Shown here in pieces: positions 41,209-49,285 of a DNA stretch of 64,000 bases (position 1 is its first letter; each line of letters starts with the position of its first letter). The stretch is taken from NCBI GenBank assembly GCA_021325675.1, contig JAJTCM010000003.1, positions 248,001-312,000 on the forward strand, read 5' to 3'. The notes under the pieces were generated by a model. The model saw only the letters and a program-made list of their open reading frames with translations, made no database searches and was not told where the DNA came from. This DNA is from Crocinitomicaceae bacterium. Lineage in GTDB: Bacteria > Bacteroidota > Bacteroidia > Flavobacteriales_D > Crocinitomicaceae. Both the position numbers and the translations under genes were made by a program.

Positions 41209-44200
41209 ATGGATTTAAAAGTATTCAAAAGCTTATTTTCCCAACTTAAACAAATTGACCAAAGCGCTGATCAACTGCAATTCAGCGGAACAAAAATTCA
41301 TTGGAAAGGCATCGCATTTTCAGCCAGGGCGCTCGCAGCTTCCCAACTGGCGAAACAGGTTCCCGGAAACCATTTGTTCATCCTCACCGATAAGGAAGAA
41401 GCGGCTTATTTCCTGAATGACCTGCAAAACCTTTTCCCGGATGAAAAAAACGTGCTTTTTTACCCGGCTTCGTACCGCACGCCTTACCAATTCGAAGAAA
41501 CCGACAATGCGAACGTAGTTTCCCGTGCCGAAGTGCTTGAAAAGGTCAATAACGGCTCCAATGCCTGGATCATCACTTATCCGCAGGCTTTGTTTGAAAA
41601 GGTACCGACCCAGCGCAAGCTCACCAAAAATACGCTTCGGGTTGAAAAAGGCAAAAGCTATTCCCTCGATTTCATGAACGAGCTGCTGCAGGAATACCAT
41701 TTTGAGCGCGTTGATTTTGTGTACGAGCCCGGACAGTTTGCCATTCGCGGCGGTATTGTCGACGTATTTTCCTATTCCAATGATTTGCCCTTCCGCATCG
41801 AGTTTTTCGGGGATGAAGTGGATTCGATCCGGACTTTCGACCCCGTTGACCAGCTTTCGCAGAAAACACACGATTTTTTCAATATAATCCCCAATGTGCA
41901 GGGCAGCTTCCTGCAAGACGATTTCACTTCTTTCCTGAGCTTTTTGGGCCAAAATGCTACCGTTTGGCTTTCATCCCACAACCTGACGAGCAGCGTTTTG
42001 GGCAAGGAATATGAAAAAGCCGTTAAAGCATATGAGGGCTTGAACCATACGGTAAAACAAACGATTCCGGACACGCTTTACCTTCATAAAAAAGAATGGG
42101 AAAAGGAAGTCAAAGAGCTGAATGTCATCGAATGGGGACCGGATTACGCTTTTAAAGCTGATTTGACCTTACAGTTTACCGTGCAGTCCCAGCCGGTTTT
42201 CAACAAAAACTTCGAGTTGTTCCGCGATGATCTTAATGCCCGGAAAAAAGCAGGCTTTACGAACTTGTTTTTCTCCAATCAGCCTAAGCAGGTGGAGCGT
42301 TTGTATACCATTTTTGAAGATATTTCGAAAGAATCGGATTCCAGGGACTTTGACTTTATTCCGATGCCGCTGGCTTTGCACGAAGGGTTTATTATCCCGG
42401 AGCTGAAACTGGCCTGCTATACCGACCACCAGGTTTTTGAACGTTATCACCGCTTTAAGCTCAAAGACGGCTTTTCCCAGGCTAAGCAAGCGCTTACGCT
42501 CAAGGAAATTTATAACCTGCAAAAAGGCGATTATGTGACTCACATTGATCATGGAGTAGGACAATTTTCCGGTTTGCAGACAATTGACGTGAACGGCAAG
42601 CCGCAGGAAGCAATCCGCTTGATTTACAAAGATGGGGACGTACTTTATGTGAGCATTCACTCGCTGCACCGCATTTCGAAATTTACCGGCAAAGAAGGCA
42701 GCGTCCCGAAAATGAACAAGCTCGGTACGCAAGCCTGGACAACGCTTAAGAACAAGACCAAAACAAAGATCAAGGAAATTGCATTCGATTTGATCCAGCT
42801 ATACGCCAAACGCAAGAGCCAGCCCGGTTTTGCGTTTTCACCCGATACTTACCTGCAGGATGAGCTGGAAGCTTCGTTTATGTATGAAGACACGCCCGAC
42901 CAGGTAAAATCAACGCAGGCCATCAAGGAAGACATGGAATCCTCCACACCGATGGACCGCCTCGTTTGCGGTGACGTTGGTTTCGGGAAAACTGAATTGG
43001 CGATCCGCGCGGCGTTTAAGGCCGTGGCCGACAATAAACAGGTGGCAATCCTTGTCCCGACGACTATTTTGTGTCACCAGCATTTCCGCAGCTTCAGCGA
43101 ACGTTTGAAAGATTTCCCGGTGACAGTGGATTACATCAATCGCTTTAAATCAGCCAAACAAGTAACGGAAACACTGAAAAGAGTTGCTGCCGGCCAGGTC
43201 GATATTCTTGTAGGCACACACAAAATCGTGGGAGAAAAAGTCAAATTCAAAGACCTTGGCCTGATGATTATTGACGAAGAGCAAAAATTCGGTGTGGCAG
43301 TAAAAGATAAGCTCAAAACGCTGAAAACAACCGTGGATACCCTGACGCTGACAGCAACGCCAATCCCGCGGACTTTGCAGTTTTCACTTATGGGCGCGCG
43401 TGACCTCAGCATTATCAACACACCGCCACCCAACCGCCAGCCTGTATTGACGGAAATTATCCAGTTCAATGAAGAAACGATCCGGGATGCTATCGCGTAT
43501 GAAGTTTCCCGCGGCGGTCAGGTATTTTTTGTGCACAACCGTTTGCAGAATATCAAGGAAGTTTCAGGAATGATCCAGCGTTTGTGTCCCGGTGTACGCG
43601 TTGCCATCGGTCACGGACAAATGGATGGCGCTGACCTGGAAAAAATCATGATGGACTTCATCCAGGGCGAATACGACGTACTGCTTGCAACAACAATTAT
43701 TGAATCCGGGATTGATATCTCGAACGCGAATACGATGATCATCAACAACGCCAACAACTTCGGTTTGAGCGACCTGCATCAGCTGCGCGGCCGTGTTGGA
43801 CGTTCCAATAAAAAAGGGTTTTGTTACCTCATCGCACCGAAATTCCACGAAATGACTTCGGAAGCGCGCAAGCGGCTTGAAGCGTTGGTGCAATTCTCTG
43901 ATTTGGGCTCCGGTTTTAACATCGCCATGAAAGACCTTGATATCCGCGGCGCCGGGAACCTATTGGGTGGTGAGCAAAGCGGTTTCATTGCCGATATCGG
44001 TTTTGAAATGTACCAGAAAATCCTCAACGAGGCGATGGAAGAATTGCGCGAAACTGAATTCAAAGATTTGTTTGCAGAGCGCAATACCGACCAGTTTACG
44101 CAGTTTGTGAAAGATTGCGTAATCGAAACCGACCTCGAAATCCGGATCCCGGACGATTACGTGAACAACGTGGCCGAACGTCTGAGCCTTTACCAGCAAC

Positions 44201-44565
44201 TGGATAACCTTGAAAGCAAGGAAGCGCTGGATAAATTTTCGCTGTCGCTAATTGACCGTTTCGGGCCTTTGCCGCGTTCCGTAAAAGAATTGTTCAAATC
44301 CTTCGAATTGCGCTGGCTGGCAGAAGAAGCAGGGATCGAGAAGCTCGTGATCAAATCGTCATCAATGGTTTGTTATTTCGTTTCCAACCCGCAATCCCAT
44401 TTTTACGATTCGGAAGCTTTCCAGCAGGTTTTAAGCTACATCAAAAGCAACCCGAAAGATTGTAAGCTCAGTGAGAAAAACGATAAATTACGCTTACTCT
44501 ATTCGAATATTACAACGATTGACCAGGCTTATAAGAGATTGGAAGAATTGAAAATGGAGAATTAG
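41209..44565 (+). CDS. mfd: Transcription-repair coupling factor Mfd
   Basis: 1118 residues, full length for the family. The N-terminal UvrB-like part binds UvrA (YRTPYQFEETDNANVVSRAE, then GIVDVFSYSNDLPFRIEFFG, in pieces). The CarD-like RNA-polymerase interaction domain follows (GDYVTHIDHGVGQFSGL), then the RecG-like translocase: GDVGFGKTE (Walker A), DEEQKFG (Walker B), TATPIPRTL, and LRGRVGRS. The TRCF C-terminal domain closes the protein. Mfd removes stalled RNA polymerase and recruits UvrAB. The protein ends LKMEN and the stop codon falls where the toxin-antitoxin insertion begins; without it the frame would run on for several codons (see the 19-bp repeats). Confidence 0.97.
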   Translation: MDLKVFKSLFSQLKQIDQSADQLQFSGTKIHWKGIAFSARALAASQLAKQVPGNHLFILTDKEEAAYFLNDLQNLFPDEKNVLFYPASYRTPYQFEETDNANVVSRAEVLEKVNNGSNAWIITYPQALFEKVPTQRKLTKNTLRVEKGKSYSLDFMNELLQEYHFERVDFVYEPGQFAIRGGIVDVFSYSNDLPFRIEFFGDEVDSIRTFDPVDQLSQKTHDFFNIIPNVQGSFLQDDFTSFLSFLGQNATVWLSSHNLTSSVLGKEYEKAVKAYEGLNHTVKQTIPDTLYLHKKEWEKEVKELNVIEWGPDYAFKADLTLQFTVQSQPVFNKNFELFRDDLNARKKAGFTNLFFSNQPKQVERLYTIFEDISKESDSRDFDFIPMPLALHEGFIIPELKLACYTDHQVFERYHRFKLKDGFSQAKQALTLKEIYNLQKGDYVTHIDHGVGQFSGLQTIDVNGKPQEAIRLIYKDGDVLYVSIHSLHRISKFTGKEGSVPKMNKLGTQAWTTLKNKTKTKIKEIAFDLIQLYAKRKSQPGFAFSPDTYLQDELEASFMYEDTPDQVKSTQAIKEDMESSTPMDRLVCGDVGFGKTELAIRAAFKAVADNKQVAILVPTTILCHQHFRSFSERLKDFPVTVDYINRFKSAKQVTETLKRVAAGQVDILVGTHKIVGEKVKFKDLGLMIIDEEQKFGVAVKDKLKTLKTTVDTLTLTATPIPRTLQFSLMGARDLSIINTPPPNRQPVLTEIIQFNEETIRDAIAYEVSRGGQVFFVHNRLQNIKEVSGMIQRLCPGVRVAIGHGQMDGADLEKIMMDFIQGEYDVLLATTIIESGIDISNANTMIINNANNFGLSDLHQLRGRVGRSNKKGFCYLIAPKFHEMTSEARKRLEALVQFSDLGSGFNIAMKDLDIRGAGNLLGGEQSGFIADIGFEMYQKILNEAMEELRETEFKDLFAERNTDQFTQFVKDCVIETDLEIRIPDDYVNNVAERLSLYQQLDNLESKEALDKFSLSLIDRFGPLPRSVKELFKSFELRWLAEEAGIEKLVIKSSSMVCYFVSNPQSHFYDSEAFQQVLSYIKSNPKDCKLSEKNDKLRLLYSNITTIDQAYKRLEELKMEN
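44544..44562. repeat. 19-bp direct repeat, left copy (end of mfd)
   Basis: AGAATTGAAAATGGAGAAT, identical to 45187-45205. The two copies bracket the toxin-antitoxin pair and its promoter (about 640 bp), like a target-site or recombination duplication. Confidence 0.85.
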
Positions 44566-44909
44566 AAATTATCGAGTTCAAGACATGAAATTTCTGTATA
44601 TTCTTCTTTTTCAATAAAATCCAAAATTTCTTTTTCATACTTTACAAGTAATTTTACTAATCCATTGCTGGTCATATTACCCGTTTTCAACCAAATGATT
44701 TTTGGAGGTTGTCCTTCAATCAAGCTAATATCGTAGAAATCTGAATCGAATGTAACGATAGTAAAGTCATTTTTGCGGCTAAACTCCCATATTTTGGGAT
44801 CTTCTGCATTCAATAGACCTACATCAGAAACATGTTTACACTCTTTAAAAGATGAAGGAAGTTTTTTAGTTATACGAAATGAAATATTTTGATCGAACAG
44901 CAATTTCAT
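44562..44909 (-). CDS. DUF5615 PIN-like toxin
   Basis: 115 residues from ATG 44909 (MKLLFDQNISFRITKKL); GTG 44912 adds one residue. The pattern LLFDQNIS at the start, and DFTIVTFDSDFYDISLIEGQPPKIIWLKTGN (in pieces) in the middle, belongs to the DUF5615 (PIN-like) family: Asp residues in FDQN and TFDSDF are the likely metal ligands of an RNase. It is paired with a DUF433 gene with a TGATG junction, the usual order antitoxin-toxin. AT-rich base use unlike mfd. Its stop overlaps the mfd stop by 4 bp on the opposite strand. Confidence 0.82.
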   Translation of the reverse strand: MKLLFDQNISFRITKKLPSSFKECKHVSDVGLLNAEDPKIWEFSRKNDFTIVTFDSDFYDISLIEGQPPKIIWLKTGNMTSNGLVKLLVKYEKEILDFIEKEEYTEISCLELDNF

Positions 44910-45130
44910 CACGCACGGAGCAATTTATGTTCCCTGTCAGCAGCATAAGCCAAACAAGCTTGGATATCTTCTTTCGTCAATTCCGGAAAATCATAAATAA
45001 TTTCATCTACCGACATACCAGATGCAAGCCAATACAAAACATCATAAACCGAAATACGGGTTTCGCGAACACATGGCTTTCCAAAGCGCTTGTTTGGATT
45101 CCTTTGAATAATCTGCTTGTAATCAATCAT
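44909..45130 (-). CDS. DUF433 antitoxin
   Basis: 73 residues. The sequence is a typical DUF433 protein: RNPNKRFGKPCVRETRISVYDVLYWLASGMS (in pieces), then IIYDFPELTKEDIQACLAYA, a winged or helix-turn-helix-like fold. DUF433 genes sit directly before DUF5615 PIN-like genes in many bacteria and the pair behaves as a type II toxin-antitoxin module; the antitoxin should bind the toxin and its own promoter. The stop and the toxin ATG overlap by one base (TGATG). Confidence 0.87.
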   Translation of the reverse strand: MIDYKQIIQRNPNKRFGKPCVRETRISVYDVLYWLASGMSVDEIIYDFPELTKEDIQACLAYAADREHKLLRA

Positions 45131-45149
45131 TTTTAAGCTCTAATACATA

Positions 45150-45157
45150 CAAATATA
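45150..45157 (-). promoter_or_regulatory. -7 box of the toxin-antitoxin operon
   Basis: On the minus strand TATATTTG, 19 bp before the antitoxin ATG. It lies inside the 19-bp direct-repeat brackets, so the element carries its own promoter. Confidence 0.55.
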
Positions 45158-45186
45158 AGAAATTACTTCAAGAGTTTCCTAAATTT

Positions 45187-45205
45187 AGAATTGAAAATGG
45201 AGAAT
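45187..45205. repeat. 19-bp direct repeat, right copy
   Basis: AGAATTGAAAATGGAGAAT, exact copy of 44544-44562, followed by ATGCTGACAAACAACAAT and TAG, which would extend the mfd frame by seven codons if the insertion were removed. Confidence 0.85.
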
Positions 45206-45221
45206 ATGCTGACAAACAACA

Positions 45222-45258
45222 ATTAGCACATTATCACATTAAGTAATTAGCATATTAA
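45222..45258. repeat. Intergenic ATTAGCACATTA/ATTAGCATATTAA repeat, copy 5
   Basis: ATTAGCACATTA at 45222-45233 and ATTAGCATATTAA at 45246-45258, ending 2 bp before the stop codon of the VOC gene. Same family as 427, 15107, 21371 and 32971. Confidence 0.65.
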
Positions 45259-45260
45259 TC

Positions 45261-45650
45261 TCACATCTCAGTACAAATCTCTACCAAAAACCCATCCAAA
45301 TCCCGGACGTAAGCCACGACTTGTCCCCAGGGTTTTGTTTTGGCTTCTTCAACGAGGGTTGCACCGGCAGAAATAGCTTGTTTTACAGTAGCTTCGACAT
45401 CTACAGCTGTGAAACCGATCTCTATTCCAAAAGGCTTGTGCTTCAGATCGCTTTCAAGAAAACCGTTGGTGAGGTTTGATCCTGCCAGCTCAAGTGAAGC
45501 GAAGGAAAGCGTTGTTTCACCCGAAAGCAGCTCGGCGTAAACATTTTCAGGGGCAACGAACTTGCGCTGCATACCAAAAGCTTTTTCGTAAAACTCTACG
45601 GTTTTCACAACGTCTTTGACGTAAAGGATGGTGTATTTGAATTTGATCAT
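45261..45650 (-). CDS. VOC-family (glyoxalase/bleomycin-resistance-like) protein
   Basis: 129 residues with the paired beta-alpha-beta-beta-beta units of the vicinal oxygen chelate fold: KYTILYVKDVVKTVEFYEKAFGM at the start (in pieces), LSFASLELA, GIEIGFTAVDVEATVKQAI and AYVRDLDGFLVEICTEM at the end, with the last Glu as a likely metal ligand. The first ligand position is Tyr rather than His, so glyoxalase I activity is unlikely. Substrate unknown. It follows the DUF4199 gene by 4 bp on the same strand. Confidence 0.88.
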   Translation of the reverse strand: MIKFKYTILYVKDVVKTVEFYEKAFGMQRKFVAPENVYAELLSGETTLSFASLELAGSNLTNGFLESDLKHKPFGIEIGFTAVDVEATVKQAISAGATLVEEAKTKPWGQVVAYVRDLDGFLVEICTEM

Positions 45651-45654
45651 AAAA

Positions 45655-46185
45655 TCAGTTTAATGCTGTTGTTTGCGGCTTTTTTTTGAGGATCAAAGCG
45701 CTTACCAAAGCTACAAGCAATGCGAGCGGCAAAACTTCAGAATACGTAATCATAATCACAAAAAACGGGCTTTTGTACATTTCCCTGAAGTTGCTCATTT
45801 CGAGCATTGTTTGGTTTAATTCAGCGGCTGTGGCACCGTTGCGCGAAATCTCGTTCAACACATGCTGAATGTATTTATCCAGGAAATCGGGAACGAAATT
45901 GTAATATAGGATCAGCCACACTATGACGTAAATCGTGCTGGCTGTTAAGGCTGTGAGCGCACCGATTGCCAGGGCTTTGCCAAAAGTAATCGTTCCCCCG
46001 TGGTGCTTGCGGTAATTCCTGATCCCGAAAAAAATCAGGGAGAGAATGAGCAGCATCACTGCATATCCGAGGAAATCATTGCTGTGAAAATTAGGATCGT
46101 TGTAGCAAAGCCAAAGCATGTAGAGCAAATTGGCAGTGAGGATTGCAGCCATAATTGACCCGTAAAGGAGGATATTTTTGAGCAT
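45655..46185 (-). CDS. DUF4199 membrane protein
   Basis: 176 residues with four hydrophobic helices (about 5-27, 38-57, 75-97, 145-166). The motif HHGGTITFGKALAIGALTAL between helices 2 and 3 and the long loop before the last helix identify the DUF4199 family, nearly restricted to Bacteroidota. Members often sit next to glycosyltransferase or prenyltransferase genes; function unknown. The tail KKKPQTTALN is cytoplasmic. It lies 88 bp after the UbiA gene. Confidence 0.85.
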   Translation of the reverse strand: MLKNILLYGSIMAAILTANLLYMLWLCYNDPNFHSNDFLGYAVMLLILSLIFFGIRNYRKHHGGTITFGKALAIGALTALTASTIYVIVWLILYYNFVPDFLDKYIQHVLNEISRNGATAAELNQTMLEMSNFREMYKSPFFVIMITYSEVLPLALLVALVSALILKKKPQTTALN

Positions 46186-46273
46186 AAGCAGCGTTTTATT
46201 CTCCCAAATATAGGTTTATTGCACTTCTTTTCCAAGGATCAGACTCAAAATGACCGGGAAATTGTCAAGTTTC

Positions 46274-47254
46274 TTACAGCAGGATAATCCAGTAATAAGG
46301 AAGGATCAAGCCGAGAAGCATGGCAATCTTCAGGACGGAATCGTAGAATTTCAAGGATTTCCGGGTGTGGCTGATCAGCATCACTAAAGCCACGAAGCTC
46401 GACAGGACAATTGACAGGACAAAGGGAATAAAAAAGAGCAGATCGTTAAAAATAAAGCTGACATTGAAGAAATACATCATCGCGGCGGTAACCGGCAATC
46501 CAAGTAAAAACAAGGCCGCAATAGCGCAGGATTTCCTGATTCCGATCATCATAGGAAGGGTTTTGGCGTGGATCATTTCGTCTCCTTTGATATCCTGCAT
46601 ATCCTTGATAATCTCGCGGGAAAGATTGAGAATAAAGGCAAAAAAAGCCATCCCGAACACAAAACGTCCGTGCTCAGCCAGGAAATATACCCAGGCCGGG
46701 TAATGCGTCAGCAAATTCCCGCTTTCTTCCAAACGCAGGTCGGACAAGCTTCCCACGAGGTAAAAATGGATCCCGCATAAAATCGGAACGAGCGCTGTCA
46801 GCATGGCGATCAAAACGTTCCCGATCAAGGCTTTCCGCTTGAAATACATGGAATAGAACCACAAGGTATTGATCGAAATCAGGTGCACAAAAACATACCA
46901 GAACGTATGATAGCGGATACTGAGATATATTGCGATGGAAAAGGCCAGGCCGTTGAGCATCCAGTGGCTCATAATCGCCCAGCGCTGCTTGATATGACGG
47001 GAAATAATCAAACGTTCCGGCCGGTTGACGCGGTCTGCTTTGACATCAAAATAATCGTTTATGATGTTCCCTGCCGCCCCGATCATCACGGTAGAAATCA
47101 CCAGCAGGAAAAAATCGATTTGCTCGTGTAAACCGGCAAAAGAATCATGGACCTTATAATTGGAAAGGCCGACATAAAAGAAACGAACGCTGTACATCGT
47201 CAGGGCGATAATCAGCAAATTCAGCGGTCGGACCAGTCTTAGAAAATGGATCAT
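46274..47254 (-). CDS. UbiA-family prenyltransferase
   Basis: 326 residues with about nine membrane helices. The first Asp-rich motif is NDYFDVKADRVNRPE (Asn66, Asp67, Asp70, Asp74) and the second KDMQDIKGDE near residue 215; together they bind the Mg-diphosphate of the prenyl donor. The family makes quinones, haem O, chlorophyll or archaeal-type lipids; Bacteroidota copies of this length are often labelled geranylgeranylglycerol-phosphate geranylgeranyltransferase, and the acceptor cannot be assigned from sequence. It overlaps the OmpA-like gene by 4 bp. Confidence 0.88.
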   Translation of the reverse strand: MIHFLRLVRPLNLLIIALTMYSVRFFYVGLSNYKVHDSFAGLHEQIDFFLLVISTVMIGAAGNIINDYFDVKADRVNRPERLIISRHIKQRWAIMSHWMLNGLAFSIAIYLSIRYHTFWYVFVHLISINTLWFYSMYFKRKALIGNVLIAMLTALVPILCGIHFYLVGSLSDLRLEESGNLLTHYPAWVYFLAEHGRFVFGMAFFAFILNLSREIIKDMQDIKGDEMIHAKTLPMMIGIRKSCAIAALFLLGLPVTAAMMYFFNVSFIFNDLLFFIPFVLSIVLSSFVALVMLISHTRKSLKFYDSVLKIAMLLGLILPYYWIILL

Positions 47255-49281
47255 CTGGAAATGAATTTATACTCCGTACGACGGTTTTTCTGATGGGCCG
47301 CTTCTTTTTCCTTTTCAGTTTTCAATAAGGCAATTTGTGCATCTGAAATCACAGTCTGTGTTTCGCCGTAGCCTTTAGAGCTTAACCTCGAAGCTGCAAT
47401 CCCCTGCTGAATGAGGTAATTCATCACTGATTTGGCACGCCCTTCAGACAAAACCTGGTTGCCTTTGTCATCTCCGCGTGTATCGGTATGCCCGCCAATT
47501 TCAATTTTCAAAGTCGGGTTGGCATTCAGGAAGTCGCGCAGCTTGTTTAATTCTACAAATGATTCAGGACGCAGATCGGTTTTTCCGTAATCAAAGAATA
47601 CATTCGCCAGGAGAACAGGTGTCGCATTTCCTACCGGGATGAGCGGAACGTCCATGTGGATCGATTCCAGGCTGTCCGGATTGGTCATATTGAAATTCTG
47701 TGAGAAGAAGTTATAGTTCGGGTATTCCACGTTCAAAGCATATTCGCGGTTTAAAGGCAGTGAAACCATAAATTCCCCGGTTACCTTGTCCGCTTCCGAA
47801 CGAATGACTTCCTTCCCTGTTTTGAGATCGATCAGCTGGAATTTACCCGGGATTGGCGCCTTAGTTGTGGCATCGTACACAATTCCTTCAAAATAAAGCG
47901 TTTTTGTCGGCCGCAGGTGCTCCGGCATGACGAAGTAATAAATATCCAGGTCGCCAAAGCCACCTTCGCGGTTGGAAGCAAAAAAACCGATTTCCCCATC
48001 CGGGCTTACCATCAGGGAATTTTCATCGTACTGGCTGTTGATCGGATAGCCCAGGTTTTCAGGTTTTGACCAGTTCCCGTTATCGTCCATCCGGGTAACA
48101 AAAAGATCGAGCCCGCCCAATCCCTGGTGTCCGCGGGAAGCAAAATACAAAGTGCGCCCATCGGGATGGATCAAAACAGATTCTTCCTCCTGCGGCGTGT
48201 TCACATGATCCGGCAGTTTTTTCGCCGTGCTCCAGGAACCGTCATCCAGTAAGGTCGAAGTGTAAATATCGGAAGAACGCGTACCGCCCTGGCCGCGGAT
48301 CCCGCGAATGAAATAGATCGTTTTTCCGTCAGAAGACAGTGAAGGCTGGGTTTCCCAATTGCCCGTATTGAGCGCCCCGGGAATATTAATTGGGTTTTGC
48401 CAGCGTGAGCCGATGCGCTTGGTGATAAACAAATCGCAGCTTCCGCGTCCCGTCCGCCCGGTTCCGTAATCTGTTCCGGAAGCGTCAGGACAACCTACAA
48501 AAATTAAAGTACGGCCATCGGCAGCAATTGTCGGCGCGCCTTCGTTGTTTACCGTATTGATATTTTCCGGCATGGCTTCCGCCTTGATCCAGATATTGTT
48601 GTCGCTTAAATGTGAAATGTAAAAATCTTCCTGTTCCTTGAACGTTCCTGCCACGCGCGAGTCGTTGATCCTGCGGGTAAATAAAATCGTTTTTCCATCA
48701 ACGGTAATTGTCGGGAAATACTCCGGATCAGCGGTGTTGATGCCCGGACCGATGTTGATCGGCTTGAAATTGCTCGGGTTTTTCATCGCCTTGACAGCAA
48801 ATTCGCTGGAAGCATAAATTTCGTTGGCTGTTTTGAGCAATTCGGGGTTCGCATTCTTGTTTCTCATAAACAAATCCATCATTTTCAGCGCACCTTCGTA
48901 ATCGCCTTTGGCATATTTGAGGTTTCCCAGGAAAAAAATCGTTCCCCCGGAAGGACTGTGGTTCGGGTTGATGCGCAGCGCTTCTTCGTAATGATGAATT
49001 GCCTCGTCAATTTTCCCTGAATATTCATAAAATTCCCCGATTACAACATGCGCTTCCCAGAACTCCGGGTCTTTCTCAATGGCTTTTTTGAGCAATGCAA
49101 TTCCGGCAGCATAATCCGGCCTTCCTCCTACCGAAGCTGCATTGGGCGCCTGCTGGCCTTCTTCAAAAAGGGAAATGGCTTTTTTATTTGTCGTGGAATA
49201 ACGCGGCTGGGCCGTTGCGCAGGAGATTTGCACCAAAAACAGCGCAAGTATGATTGTAAATCTGAACATTAATTTCTTCAT
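47251..49281 (-). CDS. TPR / PD40 / CarboxypepD_reg / OmpA outer-membrane protein (PorE-like)
   Basis: 676 residues with signal peptide (MKKLMFRFTIILALFLVQIS; a Cys at 21 in SCATAQ may be lipidated). TPR helices (about 55-155, FWEAHVVIGEFYEYSGKIDEA, in part) are followed by PD40 propeller blades (TILFTRRINDSR, TLIFVGCPDASG, TIYFIRGIRGQGG, TLYFASRGHQGLGGLD, IGFFASNREGGFGDLD), a CarboxypepD_reg-like domain (YFEGIVYDATTKAPIPGKF) and an OmpA C-terminal domain (FFDYGKTDLRPES, GGHTDTRG, NRRTEYKF). This is the PorE domain order and is clearer here than in the paralogue at 9026-11143. Expected at the outer membrane, bound to peptidoglycan. It lies 4 bp after queE and overlaps the UbiA gene. Confidence 0.88.
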   Translation of the reverse strand: MKKLMFRFTIILALFLVQISCATAQPRYSTTNKKAISLFEEGQQAPNAASVGGRPDYAAGIALLKKAIEKDPEFWEAHVVIGEFYEYSGKIDEAIHHYEEALRINPNHSPSGGTIFFLGNLKYAKGDYEGALKMMDLFMRNKNANPELLKTANEIYASSEFAVKAMKNPSNFKPINIGPGINTADPEYFPTITVDGKTILFTRRINDSRVAGTFKEQEDFYISHLSDNNIWIKAEAMPENINTVNNEGAPTIAADGRTLIFVGCPDASGTDYGTGRTGRGSCDLFITKRIGSRWQNPINIPGALNTGNWETQPSLSSDGKTIYFIRGIRGQGGTRSSDIYTSTLLDDGSWSTAKKLPDHVNTPQEEESVLIHPDGRTLYFASRGHQGLGGLDLFVTRMDDNGNWSKPENLGYPINSQYDENSLMVSPDGEIGFFASNREGGFGDLDIYYFVMPEHLRPTKTLYFEGIVYDATTKAPIPGKFQLIDLKTGKEVIRSEADKVTGEFMVSLPLNREYALNVEYPNYNFFSQNFNMTNPDSLESIHMDVPLIPVGNATPVLLANVFFDYGKTDLRPESFVELNKLRDFLNANPTLKIEIGGHTDTRGDDKGNQVLSEGRAKSVMNYLIQQGIAASRLSSKGYGETQTVISDAQIALLKTEKEKEAAHQKNRRTEYKFISR

Positions 49282-49285
49282 GCTA

